Shown: positions 60,323-64,000 of the stretch, in pieces
Position numbering within the stretch: the stretch's first letter is position 1
Layout: the number at the start of each line of letters is the position of its first letter
NCBI RefSeq assembly: GCF_006440675.2
Contig: NZ_CP083951.1
Span: forward strand, 434,001 to 498,000
DNA: 64,000 nt
From: Mesorhizobium sp. B2-8-5
GTDB taxonomy: Bacteria > Pseudomonadota > Alphaproteobacteria > Rhizobiales > Rhizobiaceae
Direction of reading: 5' to 3'
Position numbers and translations under genes: made by a program
The notes under the pieces: generated by a model
Told to the model about the DNA's origin: nothing
Seen by the model: the letters and a program-made list of their open reading frames with translations, nothing else
The model's database searches: none

Positions 60323-61627
60323 TCACAGCGCCTGCGTCGTGTAATCCCCTTCCGGCTCGTAGAGGCCCTCCTCGATCTTGGTCTTGTGCACGACCTTGAG
60401 CTTGCCGCCTTCGACCTTGGAGATGTTCTGGATGCCGAAGCACTGGTGGATCTTGCCGTTGAAGGTCTTTGGACCCTGGGGATGCTCCGGCCCCTCGGCG
60501 AATTCCTTCAGCGCCTCGGTCGCCTCGACCAGCTTGGCGCGGTCCTCCGGTCCCTTGTAGCCGGCATCTTCCATCGCCTTCTTGACGACATAGAGCGTTT
60601 CCCAGCAGCCGAACATGTGGGCGGCGGTGGAGACGTCCTTGGGGTCGCCGACGGCGGCGCCATTGTCGTCGATGCCGACGGCGGCGCGATAGGCCTTCTG
60701 CGCGGCCGAGTCATCGGCCTGCGCGTAACGCGGCGAGCCCTCCCAGAAATGGCTGCCGTCGAGGAATTCGAGGCCAGGGCTGTTGATGTCGACGGCCTCG
60801 AGCGAATCGATGAAGCCGAAGAGCTGCGGCCGCTGCGAGCCGTAGAACTCGCCAAGCTCCTTGACGAAGGTGAGCACGGCCGGGCCGACCATGACATGAT
60901 AGATCACCTCGGTCTCGGCCGGGATCTGCGGGAAGTATTTCGTGAAGGAGCTTTCCGTCGGCGGGATGGCGATCTGCGCGATCACGTCGGCGCCCTGCGC
61001 CTTCAGCGCCGGCGGCAGGTAGTCGCGATGGTCGTAGCCGAAGGCGAAGTCGGGGAAGATCTGCGTCACCTTCTTGCCGGCGTTCGCCGCGATCCATGGC
61101 GCCATCGACTGGATTTGGCTTTTCACGTCGGTGATGCCGGGCTGGAAGACGTAGCGGTTGAGCTTGGTCGAGGCGACGTGATGACCTTCGCTGACCACGA
61201 AATAGGGGATCTTGTTCTCGCCGGCGGCGGGCGCCGAGCCGATCACGACATGCGAGAACAACGTGCCGAAGACGATGTCGGTCTTATGCTGCTTGGCGAA
61301 CTTGGCCACCACCTCGGCGCCGCGGGCGGGATCGGTGCCGTCATCCTCGATCACCAGCTCGACCTTGCGGCCGCCGATGCCGCCGGCGTCGTTGATCGCC
61401 TTGACGGCGGCGGCGCTGGTCTTCTCGTACCAGCGGCCATAGGCGGCGCCGATGCCGGTGCGGTGCGACTGGAAGCCTATTCTGATCGGTGCCGAGCTCT
61501 GCGCCTGGCTGTAGCGGACGAAGCCGGGCGCCAGCGCCAGGCCGGCGCCGGCGGCGATGCCCTTCAGCGCGGTGCGGCGGGATAGTGTGGTTTTCGAGAG
61601 GTCGAAAAATCCGTTCTTGTCGGCCAT
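60323..61627 (-). CDS. ABC transporter substrate-binding protein (LivK-like, Tat-exported)
   Basis: A 434-residue type 1 periplasmic binding protein. The N-terminus has a twin-arginine signal (LSRRTALKGIAAGAGLALAPG) instead of a Sec signal. The mature part begins PIRIGFQSHRTGIGAAYGR and contains AVKAINDAGGIGGRKVELVIEDDGTDP, a hallmark of the amide/urea/branched-chain amino acid group. The ligand is unknown. Tat export suggests folding before export. It heads the livHMGF operon. Its position near pncA, hyuAB and the Mo-hydroxylase operon makes an N-heterocyclic or amide ligand worth testing. Confidence 0.9.
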   Translation of the reverse strand: MADKNGFFDLSKTTLSRRTALKGIAAGAGLALAPGFVRYSQAQSSAPIRIGFQSHRTGIGAAYGRWYEKTSAAAVKAINDAGGIGGRKVELVIEDDGTDPARGAEVVAKFAKQHKTDIVFGTLFSHVVIGSAPAAGENKIPYFVVSEGHHVASTKLNRYVFQPGITDVKSQIQSMAPWIAANAGKKVTQIFPDFAFGYDHRDYLPPALKAQGADVIAQIAIPPTESSFTKYFPQIPAETEVIYHVMVGPAVLTFVKELGEFYGSQRPQLFGFIDSLEAVDINSPGLEFLDGSHFWEGSPRYAQADDSAAQKAYRAAVGIDDNGAAVGDPKDVSTAAHMFGCWETLYVVKKAMEDAGYKGPEDRAKLVEATEALKEFAEGPEHPQGPKTFNGKIHQCFGIQNISKVEGGKLKVVHKTKIEEGLYEPEGDYTTQAL

Positions 61628-61782
61628 GTCGGTTCCCCTGTTTTTTCAGAATTGACCAGCGATAAGGCGGCTAAACCATCCCGTTCCCGAGGATGGGAAA
61701 ATTGCATGTGTACAAACTAAATCACCAAAGCTTTGGCCTGGCAAGCGAGCTTTACCCGACGGCACCGGAGCGCGCCCTTGTG

Positions 61783-63222
61783 TCATCCGGCGGTCGGCGT
61801 GGCAAGCAACCACAAGCCGAAGATCGTGTAGGCGATCATCAACAGTGTGAGCGGGAGCTGGCTGAGCGCGGCTCGCGATGGCTGCGGGTGGAGACGCCAG
61901 GCAAGGCCATGCGCGACGAGCACGGCCAGCACATGGCCGGCGATGATGACGCCTGCCTGAAGATTCCACAGCCACCAGGCCGACTGAGCGCCGGCGACGA
62001 CGCCTGCCTCGACCATCATGTCGGCGGTGCCGAACAGGTTCCAGCCGAGCGCGAAGGGATCGGAGAGAGCGACCAGGGCGTACTGGCCGTCAACCAGCAG
62101 CACGGTGAGGTAATGCGCGATGTGGTAGGCAAGCGCGATCGGCACGATCGACCAGACCAGCAGGCCGGCGGCTTTTCCGAACGACTGCACATCGCCGGCG
62201 AGGCGTTGGCCGAGAAAGACGGCCAGCGCGAACGCCGCCGCAAGCAGGATGAAGGTCAGGACGAGGCCAAAGCCGCCGATGCCGATCAACGCGGTGCGGC
62301 CGGGAAATTCCAGCGGGTTGATGCCGAACTGAGCGAGCCAGAAGAAGGTTTTCGACAGGCCGTCAAAGGATACTGAGGACAGGGCCAGGAGGAGAAAGGC
62401 GGTGCCGCTCAGTGGCAGCGGCTCAGCGGCGAGCAGCTTGGCGCCGGGCCAGCAGAGTCTCAGCCGGCCTTCGAGGCGCTCGACAGGCGCGAAGCGCGCG
62501 ACCATCGAGAAAAAGACGCTCAGGAACTCGCCGCGCTGGCTCCAGCCGTCGTAGCCGAAGATGAGCATGGCGACGAAGCTGACCAGCCAGTAGATGCCGG
62601 CGGCGCATGCCAGCCGCGCGGGATCGTCTGGCGCGGGATCGATCAGCTCGAACCAGGCGAAGGCGAGGAACAGCGCGAAGGCCGGCCAGTAGCCGAGCCA
62701 TGACGGCAGGCGTGACCGCTTTGCATCGCCCGCATGAATGCCGAAGACGCGAGAGGCGACGCGCCAAGGCCCGTACCACGGGTTGAGCCACGCCCAGAGG
62801 TCGCCGAGCACGCCCTGCAGCAGCGTGAAACCGGCCCAAAGCAGCGTCCAGACCACCAGCGGCAGCGGATTTGAGAGCGGGTCCCGGCTACCGAAAAGGC
62901 CGGCGGCGATGAGAAGTGCGAAGCAGGCAAAGGAAATCAGGCTGACGACGGCGCGCGGGCGGTGGCTGAAGGTGAGGAGCGACAGACGCTTGCGCCAGAA
63001 ATTGTCGAGGGCGGCGGGCGGCAGCAGCGCCAGGACGAGGAAGCTGACGGCCACGGCAAGCGCGCCGCCGGCGAGGTAGTAGCGGGTGGGCAGCAGCAGG
63101 ACATGGCCACGGTCGGAGGCGTGGGCGAAGGCTGGGGTGGGGAGGAGGGCAAAGGCGAGCGCCTTAATGGCCAGTCTGCAGCGATGGCGCTCTACGGCGC
63201 CCCCCTCTGTCCTGCCGGACAT
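61783..63222 (-). CDS. Polytopic membrane protein of unknown function
   Basis: About 479 residues with some ten hydrophobic segments. I do not recognise a named family. The N-terminal IKALAFALLPTPAFAHASDRGH looks like a signal peptide cut after AFA. Later features are LGDLWAWLNPWYGPW, FWLAQFGINPLEFPGR and a His-rich membrane stretch VPIALAYHIAHYLTVLLVDGQYA. After the repeat there is no ATG, GTG or TTG in frame before the signal-like segment, so the only standard start is the ATG at 63222, within a family A2 repeat. A CTG start near 63174 is the alternative. The frame stays open further upstream through the repeat, which is not evidence for coding. Confidence 0.65.
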   Translation of the reverse strand: MSGRTEGGAVERHRCRLAIKALAFALLPTPAFAHASDRGHVLLLPTRYYLAGGALAVAVSFLVLALLPPAALDNFWRKRLSLLTFSHRPRAVVSLISFACFALLIAAGLFGSRDPLSNPLPLVVWTLLWAGFTLLQGVLGDLWAWLNPWYGPWRVASRVFGIHAGDAKRSRLPSWLGYWPAFALFLAFAWFELIDPAPDDPARLACAAGIYWLVSFVAMLIFGYDGWSQRGEFLSVFFSMVARFAPVERLEGRLRLCWPGAKLLAAEPLPLSGTAFLLLALSSVSFDGLSKTFFWLAQFGINPLEFPGRTALIGIGGFGLVLTFILLAAAFALAVFLGQRLAGDVQSFGKAAGLLVWSIVPIALAYHIAHYLTVLLVDGQYALVALSDPFALGWNLFGTADMMVEAGVVAGAQSAWWLWNLQAGVIIAGHVLAVLVAHGLAWRLHPQPSRAALSQLPLTLLMIAYTIFGLWLLATPTAG

Positions 63223-63360
63223 CTCCCCCACAAGGGGGGAGATCAGCAGCTCGGGCGCTCGGCGCTCTTCTTGCTTCGTCGGTGATTGGCGAAAGCGAAG
63301 GTGACGTCTAATCTCCCCACTTGTGGGGGAGATGTCCGGCAGGACAGAGGGGGGCGCGAA
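63196..63360. repeat. Dispersed inverted-repeat element, family A2, copy 2
   Basis: Left arm CTGTCCTGCCGGACATCTCC followed by CCCACAAGGGGGGAGATC; right arm CTCCCCACTTGTGGGGGAGA followed by TGTCCGGCAGGACAGAGG. The centre has GTGATTGGCGAAAGCG. It carries the A2 forms of all covarying positions seen at 39405, and provides the putative start codon of the membrane-protein gene. Confidence 0.92.
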
Positions 63361-63406
63361 GGAACTCGGCTTATCCAGGAATTCCATTCGTCCGGGCCTT
63401 AAGCCT

Positions 63407-64000
63407 CTACACCTTCACCAACTGCTCCACCCGGCCCTTCTCGCCGAAAATCCTCAGATACCTTTTGATCTCCTTCTCGTCCCCCGTCGCCTTGGCGGGG
63501 TTGTCCGACAGCTTCACCGCCGGCCGGCCATTGGCCTCGGTGACCTTGCAGACCAGCGATATGGCGTCGAGGCTGTCGGTTTCGGTCGGGGCGCAGCCTT
63601 CGAAATCGTTGGTGAGGTTGGTGCCCCAGCCGAAGGACATGCGCACCTTGCCGCGGAAATGCCTGTAAGTCTCCTCGATGGTCTCGACCTCCAGACCGTC
63701 GGAGAAGATGAGCAGCTTCTGCTTGGGATCCTTGCCCTTCTTGCGCCACCAGTCGATGATTTTTTCGCCGCCCTCGATCGGCGGGGCGCTGTCGGGGCGG
63801 AAGCCGGTCCAGTCGGCGACCCAGTCCGGCGCGTCGCGCAGGAAGGAATCCGTGCCGAAGGCGTCGGGCAGCACGATCAGGAGATTGCCGCCATAATAGC
63901 GCTGCCAGTCCTGCAGCACCTTGTAGGGCGCCTCGCGCAATTCCTCCTCGGAATTGGCCAGCGCCGCGAAGACCATCGGCAGCTCATGCGCGTTGGTGCC
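63407..64000 (-). CDS. pncB: Nicotinate phosphoribosyltransferase (C-terminal part; start outside window)
   Basis: The last 197 codons of PncB, which makes nicotinate mononucleotide from nicotinate and PRPP in NAD salvage. The frame is open to the end of the window, and the first visible residues [16 protein letters not shown] are the family signature containing the functional His. Further blocks: [46 protein letters not shown] and [20 protein letters not shown], ending GRVEQLVKV. It competes with any nicotinate-degrading route in this region for the product of PncA. Confidence 0.95.
   Translation of the reverse strand, partial: GTNAHELPMVFAALANSEEELREAPYKVLQDWQRYYGGNLLIVLPDAFGTDSFLRDAPDWVADWTGFRPDSAPPIEGGEKIIDWWRKKGKDPKQKLLIFSDGLEVETIEETYRHFRGKVRMSFGWGTNLTNDFEGCAPTETDSLDAISLVCKVTEANGRPAVKLSDNPAKATGDEKEIKRYLRIFGEKGRVEQLVKV

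Noticed and set aside
1..64000. tRNA, rRNA, integrase, attachment sites or replication origin
   Set aside because: Looked for on both strands by eye; no cloverleaf-like sequence, rRNA motif, recombinase gene or DnaA-box cluster was recognised.

Overview
The window looks like chromosomal DNA of a Mesorhizobium-like alphaproteobacterium (Rhizobiales, Phyllobacteriaceae). The evidence is the uniformly high GC with strong third-position bias, rhizobial-type MatB, XylA and L-carnitine dehydrogenase proteins, long ATGA-coupled catabolic operons, and several families of palindromic intergenic repeats of the kind common in that group. This assignment rests on recognition alone; no search was run. No rRNA, tRNA, CRISPR array, transposase or phage gene was seen.

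Layout. 1-4.8 kb: end of a TPR protein, xylB and xylA (xylose to xylulose 5-phosphate) separated by an NTF2-like gene, and a small hypothetical gene. 4.8-13.9 kb: a GlxA/CdhR-type regulator divergent from a carnitine / gamma-butyrobetaine cluster. This holds a beta-keto acid cleavage enzyme, an HD-domain putative diiron oxygenase, L-carnitine dehydrogenase, acyl-CoA dehydrogenase, ADP-forming acyl-CoA synthetase, a CaiD-like hydratase and an esterase. 14.2-20.2 kb: two adjacent genes for large secreted proteins that share an unnamed cysteine module; the second has DUF11-like repeats and seven four-cysteine repeats. 20.5-23.9 kb: rpe, a GntR regulator and malonyl-CoA synthetase (matB).

24.0-34.8 kb: a complete amino-sugar / MurNAc catabolic locus. 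A kinase, GntR regulator, SIS isomerase/deaminase and nagA run leftward; murQ, a sugar ABC transporter and a Gfo/Idh/MocA oxidoreductase run rightward. Both directions start from one intergenic region carrying matched TGGTATT operator pairs. 34.8-40.7 kb: FAH hydrolase plus SDR (deoxy-sugar acid catabolism), a two-domain ALDH16-type aldehyde dehydrogenase, and deoC. 41.0-47.1 kb: ferredoxin-NADP reductase, hyuA-hyuB and an Aur1-like PAP2 membrane protein in AT-richer DNA.

47.1-54.3 kb: the most unusual locus, a tightly coupled leftward operon. It encodes an FAD subunit, a fused FeS/molybdopterin hydroxylase, a 6-hydroxynicotinate-reductase-like protein, UPF0280 (ApbE-like fold), DUF1185 and a MarR regulator. 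An operator-like palindrome upstream of it recurs upstream of hyuAB, which suggests one regulated pathway for an N-heterocycle. 54.4-64.0 kb: nicotinamidase pncA, a sodium:proton antiporter-family protein, a branched-chain-type ABC transporter, a polytopic membrane protein and the end of pncB.

Repeats recur between genes. Five copies of one 165-170 bp inverted-repeat element fall into two subfamilies with compensatory arm changes. A second class of double-hairpin elements shares an inner core while its outer arms differ. One palindrome encodes the C-terminus of MurQ, and two repeat copies seem to supply start codons to downstream genes.
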